From assembly GCA_013397115.1 (NCBI GenBank), contig VWZW01004674.1, positions 1,397,541 through 1,461,540 on the forward strand: a DNA stretch of 64,000 nucleotides. Direction: 5' to 3'. A program made the position numbers and the translations under genes. Below, piece by piece: positions 1 to 12,200 of the stretch. This DNA comes from Edolisoma coerulescens (lineage: Eukaryota; Chordata; Aves; Passeriformes; Campephagidae). The notes beneath the pieces were generated by a model, which worked only from the letters and a program-made list of their open reading frames with translations, was not told the origin of the DNA and did no database searches. Numbering within the stretch: position 1 is the first letter of the stretch; each line of letters opens with the position of its first letter.

Positions 1-1929
1 CTGACCTTCCATTCTGCCCTGGACAGGTGAATGAATCGGACTGTCAATTTTGTAATAACTAGTTGAATTTCACTTGTAATAAGATTTCCAGTGCAGATTA
101 TTTTTTGAGCCATTCTACCCATCAATTTTTTACAGGGTCAAAAGAACTGTTGTTCTGGATCATGCATACGACAGCATAAAACAAGGATAAATTACAAGAC
201 TTGATGAAGAGGAGACAGAAGATAAGGAATTCACCTTCAATAAACAGTTGAATTGCAAGTACAAAGGTCTGGCATTGAAAACAGAACAGGAGATACCTGG
301 TAAAGAGAGTAATGTGCGCCTGCCATGTAGACTTTCCATGGCCTTCAGAGTTAAGAGATGCTCAACATCTCTGAAAATCAGACACAAAAGGTATTATTGC
401 ATTTAAAGCCATGGAAAGTTTATATATGTAATGCACTGTCTCCTGTCACCAATATTTCTGGAGCATAAACAGGGTTATTTAATGAGTGAAAAAGGAATGC
501 ATTTATGAATGAATGGATGTGCTTTCCAAAAAGCCATTAGGGCAGAGGGCGGTAGCTGTCAGAAGAGTGTGGGGGTCCTCTCCTAACACTCAGACAATCT
601 GATCTCTTTTGGGATTTGATCCCATGAGGAAAGCTAAACCACAAGGCCATCTTGGAATGCCTTCATTTTGGTCTCTGTCAAAGATCATCTGCCCCACAAC
701 CACACCATCCAGTTTATTCATGAATGAAGCTGGCCAGGTGAAAACAAGAGGGAATGCCTTTCTGTCATCACTCCTCAACCAGAGAGTCTGTGAATAGCAC
801 ATACATGTAGCACTTTGGCCTACAGAGGGGTCACGAAAATGGGAGAAGCAGAAGAATCACCACAGAATGATCTGAAAGCACAAAGCGTGAACCACCTGGG
901 GTATTCACCACAACGGGGCTGAGGATGGCATCAGAGCCAAAAGAGACTTGGTTTAAATTGTAAAGCTCGCACGGTATCATCCCGCTGATGTGATAGTTTT
1001 AGCCAAGTTTCACTAGACAAACTCATTTAGATATGTTTGTCATTTTAAATACTGCTACAGGAATCACAACTGCGGCATCTTCCAGCATGACAAGTAGAAG
1101 GGATTTAGGTGGGAACCAACTTATTTGTTGCACAGACTTTTCTTCCTAGAAAAATGGCCGTTTCTTTTGCCCAAACTTTAGCATTTAAAAAAGAAGACTG
1201 TTTACAAGTGCTTAATCTGTTCTCTCCTGCTGCTTTTGCCACTTCCTGCAGTATTTGGAAAGTCCTGTTCTTTATTTAAAAGATAAGTTATGAGAGGTGG
1301 TGAGTAATTCCCCAACACATATCTCTTTGTTGCCTGCATCAACATGGGAAATTAAATGACCCAGACTGTACCTTCATTCTACTAATGGAGTGGAAAGCTG
1401 CTTCAAAACAATTGCATTCTGCAGCCAGTCCTTTCCCTTGTCCTGTTTCCCCTCCAAAGCAGGGGAGCAGAGGCAGAGATGCCCAGGGAAGAGTGCTCTG
1501 CATCTCTGCCCAGTGGTGACAGAATTTTTAATGATAATATTTCTGCTCCAAAAGCACGTGTCAGACCAATCCCTGTGCTGGAAAGGTCTCCCACTCTACT
1601 GCTTTCACCACAAATGTGTACCATCCCAGGAATGTCTCCATGGGCCGTGACTGACAGAACCCAATTTCTCTTCTTCTTCCCTGAGCTGTGCAGGTACAAG
1701 GCAGCTCTGTTTCAGCTTCAGCAGTTGCTAAAATGCTGTGCATCATCACTGGGAACAGTGTGGTGCTAAGTGAGCTCTGCAGCTCGTGACTGGTGTTGGG
1801 AGCACATCCCACCAGCCTGGGGAAGGGACAGAGTTCATGCTGCTCTCTGCAGGCACATGTCCTATGTCTGAATGGGGAGTGGGGACACTACACCTTCATG
1901 CAGGCAATTCAAAACAAGATTTCTTGAAG

Positions 1930-1973
1930 CCTTTTCCTTTCCTTTCCTTTCCTTTCCCTTCCCTTCCTTTCCT
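1930..1973 (+). repeat. CCTTT-type polypyrimidine microsatellite
   Basis: About 44 bases made only of C and T, mostly in a five-base CCTTT rhythm that decays to CCCTT at the right end. Uninterrupted pyrimidine tracts of this kind are prone to length polymorphism. Nothing links it to a gene. Confidence 0.85.
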
Positions 1974-3350
1974 GTTATTTATAAGTATGTCTAAAGCCAA
2001 CCCCAGGACAAAGCCTTGTGAAGAAGTGATAACTCAGCCAGATTTATCAGACTTCCGTTCATTTGAGAGGGCTGCTTGTAACCAGAGATGACCGCAGATC
2101 CTGTGAAAGTGTCTCAGCAGGCAAAGTCTTTGATCCTGAGAAGTTCTGTAGAAATTAAGAAGCACCAAGCACACCGTGGACTTCTCTTAAAGACAAAAGC
2201 TTGTTGAATTTATCTGTAAGCATATATGTGTATATAAGCGTGCATACATACATACTCATAAGTCTAGAGGTGCCTTAACCTGGAGTCACCCAAACTACTA
2301 TATTCGAGCTTTTGCTTTTCAAATCTGTGACAAAATGTGAGGATGGAAACTTAAGAAAGTTTCAAAAGCCCACAAACATCCTCATTGATCAGGCTTTTCA
2401 CATCCTCACATCCAGAGTATTAAAAAAAAAATCATTTTAATAACTGACTCCTTATAAATGATTAATGTATTGTATTGCATGTAAGTGCTCTCCTGTTTCT
2501 AGGAACATCTTGTTGGGTAGTATCCTCATTTGTGATTCATATGCATGTTCTTTTATAATTGCAGTGAAACAATGGTTTCTGGGTAACTGGTTTTTAAAAG
2601 TTTGTTGGGTGCTAAAGGAGATCAAAGTATAATAAAACTTACATGGAAGCAAAAATCGTGCATGAATAACAGCACCAGCTTTAACAAAGGACTGAATAAA
2701 CACGTGTAATTCTAAACAGGATGGACTGAATTTTTCATCCTGTCAATTCATCGTGGAAGGCTCCATTCAGATGAAAAGGCTGAGCAGATAAGCCTGCACG
2801 TATCACCACAACCATGTGCTTCAAAAACATACATACACAAGCCTGGGTTCCCATGGGCAGGGAAGCTCTCACTGCAAGATGCCAACACAGACCTTTACAT
2901 GCAGAGTTTGGGATCCTCAAAACAGAGTAAATGCATGTGTAAAAGCAGCCTCAGCAAACAGCAATGACTAAACCAGGCAGTCTTTATTTCAGTGAGCAGA
3001 GAGGTGGCCAGAGCAGCTGGGATGACCTCAAGTTCATATCCCAGCACCATCAAGCAGCAGAAAACATCTGCCAAATATGTCAGATATGACACTTCAAGAT
3101 CTAGTCACCTGTTGTTTTGTTTTGGTGAGGGAAGACACTGAGGCAGTGGCTGGGAATGACATTTTGCTTTGCTGTCAGAAATAAAAGGAAATATTGTAAG
3201 CGTGGAGTAAGTAGAGCATTGAACAACTCTTAACAGCAGATCACCCCCAAATTCAACCAAAATTCCTCACAGCTTCTCCAGAACTTCTACTACTGCCCAT
3301 ACAACCCTGGTGGGGACTCTTGAATCTCATTTATCGGTGCCAAAAACTAG

Positions 3351-3363
3351 AAAAAAAAAAAAA
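3351..3363 (+). repeat. A13 homopolymer
   Basis: Thirteen consecutive A. No recognisable retroposed sequence lies directly to the left, so it is listed as a simple repeat and not as a poly(A) tail. Confidence 0.8.
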
Positions 3364-4379
3364 GGTTTTTCAGCTTAGCCATCTGCATTCGGAACCAAAC
3401 TGCTCAGCTGCAGGGCTCCGGCATTTTTGACCGTAAAAGTAAATTTCAAGTGCAGTGATCAGCCAGTGAGCAGCAGTCTTTGTGGAATTACTCACTCACC
3501 CAGACGGAACACAGAACACATAGGTTAGCTTACTGCTTCCCAAACATCAAATAAAAATAAAATTTAAAGAGGACAGCCTAATTCTAACTTAAACAGTGGA
3601 GGAGAAGAGCACAGAATAAAATGTGTCAAAAGTAAGGGGCTTTTTTCCAGAAAATAATACAGTTAGAAGTTATAAATTTGTTCAGAATAAAAGGCATGCA
3701 GCAAATAATGTATTTTACCTACATAAAGTTTGGTTTTGAGCAATTGTATTGAAATGGAGTGTTCTGAATGCAATATCCAAGTATCACAATAATCCATTAA
3801 TACAGAGCTATATGGATATTATTTTGTCAAAATAAACTACAGAATGGAGAAATCTTACAGGCTTAAATTGCTCTGGGATTTCTGTATAGCCTCTCTGCAG
3901 AAATACTAACCCAAAAAGTAACGTGAGAAAAGCAGCAACTAAGGACATTCAGACTGAATGCCTTCTTCATTCCCAGGTGAACAGAAAGCTCCATGACTTG
4001 TGTCCAAATATTTTGAAAGCATCAGTACAAAGGAGTGACAGGTATTAAAGACATCACCTACCTTCCACGATTACATGAACTGTATCAGATTGAAGAAATA
4101 AAACTTTTTTTTCTTTTTTTCCTCCTTGCTATGGTAGTTATTTTCATTCCCCTCAACAGCAATCTAGTCTTCTATGAAATGCAGTGGCATTTTAAGACAT
4201 GAAGTGTGAAGGTCATGAACTGAATTAACACAAAGGGTAAAAAACAATTTTAAAAATGTAGTACCAATATTTATACAGCAGTTTAAGAGGCCATAATCAT
4301 TATGAAGTCTGTGTAATTGTTTGTGCATATGAAGGGCTTCAGGGGGATGAAAACTGTAATAAAATTTGATGTGCCTTGT

Positions 4380-5060
4380 AATCCCTGGATGAACTGCAAG
4401 GTCCTGCCTGCAGGAACAGCTCCTGCGCTAGGAAGTGCTGTTCTGTCACTGGGAGAGATATGCAGGTGAGACTGCCCAGCCATGTCCGGGCTGTGGATGC
4501 CAGGAGCCCTGCCAGGCCTGTGGGTGTGCCAAGCTGCCACCCCACGGCCTGGGACGGAACCAGGCAGGACCAGCCCTACACTCTGCCCTTGCACTGCGCT
4601 GGGGGAAATCCAGGAACACCAACAAAACCAGAAAAGTGGTGCATTCAACAGGCTCCTTGGTGTGGACAGCGGAGGGAGCAGGAAATGTGCAAAATGTGCC
4701 TGCAGGGCTGCTGGCACCAGGCTGGGACACATGAGGCCAGTTCTCAGCACGCTGTGGGATGGCAGGTAGAGGCTGGCATGTTCCTGTGCTTCTGCCTGCC
4801 CTCTCGGGTGTCAGCTCTCAGCCAGGCCGGGTGCAGTCAGCAGCATCACTCTCTCACCGCGCCTGCATGCTGTGCCACTCAAGTGTTGCCTGCACTGTCA
4901 TGCTCTACTGTTATACAGTACAAACAGGGAAAGTTTTCTGCTGAGGCCACAGTCAGTACAAAGCTACCAGAAAGACCCCAAGCAAAAGCCACCCAGAACA
5001 ACAAAAGAGAATTCAGGGTGCACAAAACAAGTCTACACTGTTAGCAGTGTTGTGTGAATA
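4380..5060. other. GC-richer patch with overlapping open frames, no recognised gene
   Basis: This patch is clearly richer in G+C than its surroundings, so stop codons are rare. Open frames of 155 codons (4283-4750, minus) and 194 codons (4460-5044, plus) overlap several shorter ones. None shows a domain, signal or family I recognise, and frames on opposite strands cannot all be genes, so base composition is the simplest explanation. A consensus donor (ATGCAG|GTGAGA, exon end 4465) follows a weak acceptor at 4413, enclosing 52 nt open in two frames. I rate that as a pseudo-exon until transcripts show otherwise. Confidence 0.55.
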
Positions 5061-5593
5061 ACTTCCCAGCCTTTTTCTGCCTCTACCCTCTGTGCTTTAG
5101 TAGAAAAAGGTATTAGGGAGCATTCAGAACGCCTCAGCCTGACTCTAAGAGGCTAAAAATCTTAACAGAAATTGCATATGGAATTCCTTTTCTTTCGTAA
5201 GCTTCAGAAAAACATGCTTTGAAATCCCCAGTGCTCTTTCATCAGTGTGGAGGTGGCTAAATGTAGCAAAGAGCAAAGGTATTACAGGACAGATTCTTCT
5301 CTGCTTTTCATTACAGTGCACAGCTGCTCACATCTGTACCATGAGTTCAAAGCTTGAACACAAACTGTTGCTGTCTGACAAAAACTCTGCTCTGTGTATC
5401 AAAAAGCACCCAGCCACATTTTCAAAAGCATTTTTTTTATCTCTGAGAAGAATGTTTTCAAACATAAATCGCATTTCTCAAAGCCACTGCCAGTACCCAA
5501 GCACTCCCCACGAAGACAGATAACACCGCACCCTACCCGTAGAAATGATGCTCCTCCGATCGCTTGCTCTGTTCCCTGCTTCGTCTGCCTCAG
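5061..5593. other. Non-coding sequence upstream of a candidate exon
   Basis: Nothing is identified except the pyrimidine-rich run at 5565-5591 that forms the acceptor of the 166-nt candidate exon to the right. Open frames entering from the left have no recognised content. Confidence 0.6.
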
Positions 5594-5759
5594 AGTGCTC
5601 AGATCAGATCCTGCCCCAGAGAAAAAGCAGAGTCAAAGGCTTGCGATACTCAGAGCCGAGTCCTGGAGCCAGGCTGCAGGAGGATCAAGGAGTACTGGGC
5701 TGAAGCAGCACGGATGGGAGACGTATCAAAGTATACTATCGCCCAACCATCACGCACAG
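5594..5759 (+). other. Candidate internal exon, 166 nt, function unknown
   Basis: The segment is bounded by a pyrimidine-rich acceptor ending in GCCTCAG and a CACAG|GTAATT donor. Two of its three frames are open throughout. In one frame the C-terminal part reads CRRIKEYWAEAARMGDVSKY. The other ends exactly on a codon boundary at the donor. It carries more CpG than the flanks. I recognise no protein family, and the peptide shows no motif. It could be an exon of a long transcript, a non-coding RNA exon or a chance pairing of splice-like sites. Confidence 0.25.
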
Positions 5760-6339
5760 GTAATTGAGAGCGTCTCAGTTAGAAACTGCTGGTCACCATC
5801 TGTTGATAAAATATGGAGATGCCAAGTGAGTTAAAGCAAGCTTGTGCATACCAGCATATTTTAGTTACACTACATAATGAAACCCATCATCACCTTCATT
5901 CATACTGTGGTGTCTGTCCCAGCGCTGCAGTTTCATACAATTTGCGTTAACTTTTTCTCTCCTTAGCATCAATTACAAGCCAATTTCATCTTTCCATCAC
6001 ACACCCATAAACATAACCTTCCAATTCAAGACACTTTTAATATGAAAGGAACTTAAGTGCAAAAGAGAGCAGCTGAGACCTACAAAGTCATGCCACTCCT
6101 AAAAACAGGCACAGAAGTCAGGCATCGGCATGAATTTGCTAAATGATGCAGAATTAAAGTGTTAAAGAAAAAGACAAGAGTCTGGCCCTTTCCCTACTTC
6201 ACAACTCTTCGGTGTGAATTACTGAATCCTGGGACAGCAGCAAGATGAGGCCTAGCTGAACTTTAAAACATGAGTAATTCCCTAACACGGCGAGATGTTT
6301 TAAATATACGTAACAGCTTTAAACACCCAAAGCGCCCTC

Positions 6340-6490
6340 CTTTTAATTGTTTTTGCTACATCTGAAATATTTGAGGAAAATGTAGATGATATCTCTAATT
6401 TGTTAATTACCAGCTGGCTCCTACCGTGCATTATTAAGCTACTATGGCAGTGACTAATGCCTCTGACAATACTAAATTACCAACAACACC
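6340..6490. promoter_or_regulatory. Possible enhancer-like block rich in TAATT sites
   Basis: The block contains a TTTTAATTG at 6341-6349, TAATT at 6396-6400, a GTTAATTAC at 6402-6410 directly followed by the E-box CAGCTG at 6411-6416, and further TAAT/ATTA motifs to 6480. A homeodomain site abutting an E-box is common in developmental enhancers. Such short motifs also occur by chance in A+T-rich DNA, and conservation cannot be judged from one sequence. Confidence 0.2.
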
Positions 6491-7652
6491 TTGTGGAGGA
6501 ATGTGACCTGAGCAGCCTAGAAAGGACTAGCCGCAGGTGTTTATTTTCAGATAAAGATGGTTTATTAACTCAGGCATAAGACAGGAAACATTAAATACCA
6601 CAATAATGCCCAAGTCTAGAGGAGGAAGGCTGCACCCCAAACCCCACATGATGCCTACCCCCTGAGCACTGCCACGCCCTGTGTCTGGAGTAACCCAGAC
6701 ACCTGCATCTCACTCCCTGCTCATGGCACAGCTGTGGAGGAGGGAAGGGCACTCAGGACTTTTCTCTGGAGTGCTTTAGCTGCAGCTGTGGCTCCCCACT
6801 TGATGGCTTGGGCAGGGGTGCTGGATGTGCAGAGATGCACCTCGCACCCATGTTCAGCAGTCCCAAAGGCTTTGAAACAGGGAAGACGAAGACAAAGAAA
6901 ATGTAATTGCCCACAGAAGGTCCCTCTGCACAGCTGCAGCCCAAGCACTGCCCTTTTCCTCTCACCTTTGAATAAAAGTCTTTTTTTTCCCCTTTTCTCT
7001 TTTTTTTACTCTAAGCACTTTCTGCCAAATTGATTAAATTAATAACATTATAGCTTGGACAGGAACTTACACATCTTAGTCGTAAGTGTGTGAAATAACA
7101 TTACTCTCCTTTCCAAATCCTCCTGGAGTGGTGAGGAAATCCAGTCTTCTCTTGTGCAGTTGCATTATAAAATTGCTGAACAAACCTATTCTTCTGTAAT
7201 GGGAAGGGACACATTTTCTTCCCTACTGTAAGTAGGTCAATGAAAACATGATGTTGTGAGGATGAAACTGTTTTCCTCCATCTTCTTCCCCCTAATGGCA
7301 GTTTCAAATCATTCCAATTTAATTATGTTTCTAGTGTTAGCATAATAGCATTGTAAGGTTATTACCAACTGACATATTGGTGGTCCCAAAGTCTGGGGTT
7401 TGAGCTTTCTTGTGGGCTTATTTTAGCCTTAGGTATACACATGCAATTCCTACACATGGCCCATCGTGGCACAGTTAAGAAAAACCTGCAAAGAAATCTG
7501 GATGTGAAATGCAACAACACATTATGAGGCACAAAAATTTAACTCTCAGCTCTGAGACTGACACTGAGCTTCTACATTAATGTGATGTCTTTTTTAGGAT
7601 GACGTTCTGACTATCACCTACTCTAAATCTGTGACCAGTGAACTTGCTGTGA

Positions 7653-7716
7653 ATTAGCACCGGCATAAACAAAGCCAGAGTATTTCCAATGGAACTACTC
7701 CAATTCATAGCACCTG
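7653..7716. repeat. Possible ancient palindromic interspersed repeat
   Basis: A left arm around GCACCGGCATAAA...CCAGAGTA and a right arm around TACTCCAATTCATAGCACC form an imperfect inverted repeat. From memory it resembles a palindromic repeat found widely in reptile and bird genomes, whose name I cannot give with certainty. The match is partial. Confidence 0.25.
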
Positions 7717-8584
7717 GAAACTTCTCTGCATGCATTTCATCAGGAGGGATTATCCAGTAGCTGGAGAAATATTCAAGTTGCAGCTATAGTTGCCTGAATA
7801 CCAAATACAAACTACAGGCCACTGGCAATAAAAACACATTTGGGGGGAGAACACCCTCTCCTCAATGAGAAAAAGAGAAGAAATTACATTACACTAAAGA
7901 GAATACAGAATGCCTAAAGTATTATCAAAAGAAATGTTAAACAAAAAAAATGGATGTTGCTTTTCTACAGCCTATTTCAGAACAGATGGTGTAAATTAGT
8001 TTTGTTCACATTATCTGAAAAAAAGAAAAAAAATTAATTGACCTCATGTAATGCCTATTGCAAGCTCTCACTCACCCACACAAGGACTCCAAAGGCCCCC
8101 CTCTGCAGCCAAATGTTTGTCATAGCAAAGGTTACACGCTCTTACAACCCTCTCCTCGTATCCGTGTCCTGAAAACAACAGGCCTGCCTAGGACAGTAAA
8201 GCTAAGCACATACAAGTGGACATCACTCTGTCCTCAGTGTGGAATTTTTACCCTATGAAACCCCATGACTTCAAAGGAAACTCGGATTTCATCCGAAGAA
8301 TCCAATTACATGTTTCAGATTTGGGATGGACTGTCAAGTGCCAGCTGACAAAGTGATGTCCCCAAGTATTTCAGGACAATGATATTTGAGCTGAAATGCA
8401 AAGCCAGCTGTTTATGCCTTATCTAAGGAACATTTCAAAATGAGGAAATTATATGATGATTAAGTGCCTCCTGCACCTCAGCAAAATGCATTCCACTCTG
8501 CAGAGAGATCTTTGCAACCAGAATTTAGAAAGAATGTCTGTCATTAAAATAATTCCATGAGCAGTATTATCACCAGTATTGCCA

Positions 8585-9258
8585 AATCACAGGAATGGTA
8601 GGAAAGATATGTAATCCACCTCCCACTGGGAGATAAGAGTCAGATACACTTTGTTCATGTTTATTAAAGTCATTCCTAACACTTCCAGTGATGGAGACTC
8701 CACAAGATCCACTGGCAAGGTATTTTGTGGACAAAACTTTCCTAGGCTTTACCTCATCTTCCTTGTTTCATTTTAGATCAATTTCTCTTTGTCCATGGTA
8801 CAGAGAAGAGATTACTGGTCCAGTCTTTGCAACAGCCTGTACTGTGCTATCTGTACTTGAAAACCTGCCTTTCTCTCTTTCCTACTCACTCCTCGGAATG
8901 CTGCTCTTCTTTAGACACAGAAAATGTAACCCTTTCAGGGTTTCCCCCTGGTATGTCCTTTGGATCGCTGGTCACTTTTCCTGCCCTCTTCTCCACATCC
9001 AAAGTGGTCAGCATTTTGTTCAAGAGCAGTGCTCCAAACTGAGCACAGAACTCAAGCTGAGTGCTCACCAATGCGGGGATTGCTCCCTGCAGGCTGCAGT
9101 CCCATCTGCAGCCCAATATTGTGCTTTCCTTTTTCTCCTTTCTGTTGTGCAACAGCTCAACATTGCCAATTCATGCTCAACCAGGGATCCACAGTAACCT
9201 CTATCCTTTCCTGAAGAGCTGCTGTGCCACTGGCTGTTCCCCAGCCAGTAGTGGTGTC
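8585..9258 (-). mobile_element. Ancient CR1-type LINE fragment (3' part, reverse orientation)
   Basis: Several blocks in the right order match the reverse strand of the 3' region of CR1 LINEs. A left end AATCACAGGAATGGTAGGAA corresponds to the AATCATAGAATGGTTTGGGTTGGAA-type 3' end. Next comes CCAGTGATGGAGACTCCACA at about 8686, then CTGAGCACAGAACTCAAGCTG-like wording near 9038-9060 and GTGCTCACCAATGC just after it. Last is CATGCTCAACCAGGGATCCAC through TTCCCCAGCCAGTAGTG near 9170-9255. CR1 is a non-LTR retrotransposon typical of birds and reptiles. The copy is 5'-truncated and heavily diverged, and no reverse transcriptase frame survives. Open frames inside it (for example 8688-9197) are remnants or chance. 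Confidence 0.72.
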
Positions 9259-12200
9259 AAAAGCTACGAGGACACAGCTCAGCAAACCTCCTGGAACTAC
9301 ACACCACCACTGCAGCCTCTCTGTGCCCAAGAAGCCAAGAGTGCCCTTGCAATGCTGCCTCACAAAAGGCACTGAGTTGTGTGTAGCTTTTCATCAGCAC
9401 ACAGTGCAAAACACTGGAAATCCATCAAGGACTGGGCCAGTATTTGCATAAACTTCTACACTTTTTATTTGCTCTATCCACTAAGAGCAGGGTGGAAAAA
9501 CAAGTAGGACTATTTCTTCCAAGGCTGAAATACCCGATTTTATGTCCTTGCTCTGTATGGAGCCTGTTGGCATAGGCAGTCAAGGCTTGTACAAGCCCAA
9601 GCACTCACCGACAGTGGTGTACAACAGAAAAAGGATAAGAGTAATGACCTCTGAAATAGGTATGGACAGACCTGGCTAGGCTAGGGTTGCTTTCTGGCAA
9701 AGCTTGGTTTCTCTTGGACATAACACAATGGATGACTTATTTAGTACTTTACATGCACAGTCACAAAGCTCAGGCTTTGTGCACAAAGAATTTATTTCCG
9801 CCTTCTGAAAAAGAGAGTGGCCTGAAAAATTATCAGTCTATCTTGTTAGTTGATGCCTTTTTCACATAGAATACACTGTTCCAGTGAAAGTGGATATTAA
9901 AAAGTGTAACGGCAAAGATTAGGCCCATTCAGTCCAAGTCATCACCAAGTTATGAGTAAGTGCATGTGACACTCAGCCACCACCTATTCCCCCTTCCATG
10001 AAAATGTACTGGCCTGCAAAGAGTTCACATAAGCCTGGAAACTATTATTTTTCCGAAAGTCTTTAAACTCTTAACAATTCTAATTCTATTTAGGAATACA
10101 TTACCAGATTTAATGTAGATGAAGAACTTACATTTGTTTGGATTCTTTTCAACCATCCACTACCTCCTTTATTTATTTAACTGTACAGTTTCTGAAATCG
10201 TATTTGCAATCGCCTAGGGTCACATAATTGCTTTTTGCCATCACCATTTTAGCAAGTTTCCTCTGTTTACCTCCACTTCCTACTCTAAAATCTTTTTTCA
10301 GTTGCTCTGTTATATGGCAGACCTGAAACTTTACACATCAGATATTAGAGTCAGGACGAATGTATTGTTTACACATTTTCAGCAATTTTCAAAGCTAAAG
10401 TTATTGAAAAGAAATAGTTTTACCTGTGCTAAAAGAAATCTTTAACCATTCTTTTGCTGAGAAGCCTTCATTCCTCCATTGTTTCACACACAAAAATTCT
10501 GCAGGCAGATACAACTGTTACCTTCCTGCTGCTACCACAGAACAGCCGCTGAGTTTATTAACATAAGTCACACTTCATCCCCCAAGGATGGTTCACAGGG
10601 AGCTTTAGAGCTTACAAGTGCAAGTGATTGCTCTGGCAGCTGAAGGTCTGCACCCGTGCTGATGACTTCTGTTTGGAACTGACGTGGGTCTATGAGAGAC
10701 ATGCTCAGGGGGCTCCTTGCAAGCCACACACACCCTCCTGTATTCAAAAATGTGCCTCCTCCTGAAATTTCCTCCCTAACTGAGACTCTCTAGGCAAGCA
10801 GAGGAGATGGAGCAAGAACTTTTGCTGAATTACCACTTCGGAATGTGCTGCCAGCCTGCCCCACTTGCTGTGACTGTGTTTGATGGGTCATCCGACTCCA
10901 TGGCTGGAATCAGGGGAAAGACAACTCAGAGCTTTGGATGAACAGGCCTGGCAGGTGGCAGAGAAAGATGGGAAACCAGGATGCAGAACAGGTTGTAGGG
11001 GAAGTAACATGATAAATAGCATTATCAGAAGTGGGTTTTTAAAGGAAAAAAACATGGCTTGTTTACAGAATAGCCTGGCAGAGAACATAGCTTGACTCTC
11101 AGCTTTGTTAAGTTCTCCCTGCATTCCTGTACCAACCAGCATAATACAATTTGTAGCTGCATTAAGCTGATGTGATTTATTTTCCCCAGTGAGACATGGA
11201 AATTGATCAAAATTTTAAGAACAAAAATAAAATCATAAAACACTCTGCATTTTGTTATATCTGTTTGGAAATTTGCTTGATCAGTTTGGAAACAAGATTG
11301 TTGGTGTATATTCAAAGAAAAGTATTTGCCATTGTAACAGCAATTAAAAATATACATCAAATACCAAGATAAAGGACTGGCCAGCTCTCCTAGACAAACT
11401 CTAATTTTTCAATTAGGTGAGACAGCTTTCAGTCATACAAGACAGTTAGGATTCCATGTTAAAAAAGTGACAAGATTTCAGAATTATCAACTCAGAAGTT
11501 AAAAAATATTTAAATCATTGTGTTGCCTTTGTAATTTAACATTTTTTTAGATGTTAAGTGAGTCATTCTCCAGTCAATTTATAGGAAAAAACTGAATTAT
11601 CTAAAAGCAGGGAATGGACTGTATTTCCGTATCACACAAATAATACAAGAGGTCACTTAATCCAATATAAATGAGTTGTGCATTAAAAAAAACCAGAAGG
11701 ACAAAGAAACTTGTGATAGCCAAACTGTCATTGCTTTATAAATCTGGAAAGAATCAAAGTGTTCCTGATCTTCTTCCAAGGACAATGTCGCATTAAGAAT
11801 GAACAGCACTGAAAAGGTAGTAATTACTAGAAAGCACATACTTCCGTTACAAGAGGTATTTTTAAAATGTAGCAGGAAAGCCCAAGATTACTATTCTATC
11901 TGCAGCTGTTACTGGGTAAAGAGTACTCAAGGACAACTTCACTCCAAGCATGTTCCTCTGTGCTTTGCCCTTGCTTACTTTCATTGTGTTTAAAGGAACT
12001 AGTCACAAGTTGTCATTAAATTGCTTTGAAAGTCTGCTTGCTGACAGACTTTTCTGTCTCTGCTTCATTTTTCTCTCTCTCTTTTTTTTTTTTTTTAGGT
12101 TCTGCTTAGTGCAAATTAATTTTCTTACAAATTTACAAGGAGGTATTTCATACCAGACTAGTCTTACCTTTACCATAGACATAAAAGAAAATAAGAATGC

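Larger units (their letters stand above)
1..4379. other. Non-coding stretch with small simple repeats
   Basis: No gene is recognisable. Open frames are short and have no familiar domain. The stretch holds a C/T tract at 1930-1973, a degenerate CATA-type run near 2220-2262, a run of 13 A at 3351-3363 and a T-rich tract around 4106-4123. One pair of strong splice sites (1252-1299) encloses stops in all three frames. The first bases read like an exon end (a CAG|GTGAAT donor at 26/27), but nothing upstream is available to test this. Confidence 0.7.
5760..8584. other. Non-coding stretch, possible conserved block and old repeat
   Basis: No gene is recognised. The stretch contains a homeodomain-site-rich block (6340-6490), a T-rich run at 6980-7010 and a possible ancient palindromic repeat (7653-7716). 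The remainder is unremarkable A+T-leaning sequence. Confidence 0.65.

Noticed and set aside
1252..1299. 48-nt segment with an excellent acceptor (TTGCCACTTCCTGCAG) and donor (GGTG|GTGAGTAA)
   Set aside because: All three frames contain a stop, so it cannot be a coding internal exon. It is kept only as an example of pseudo-exon background.
4283..5044. 155-codon minus and 194-codon plus open frames in the GC-richer patch
   Set aside because: They overlap on opposite strands, have no recognised family, and low stop density from composition explains them.
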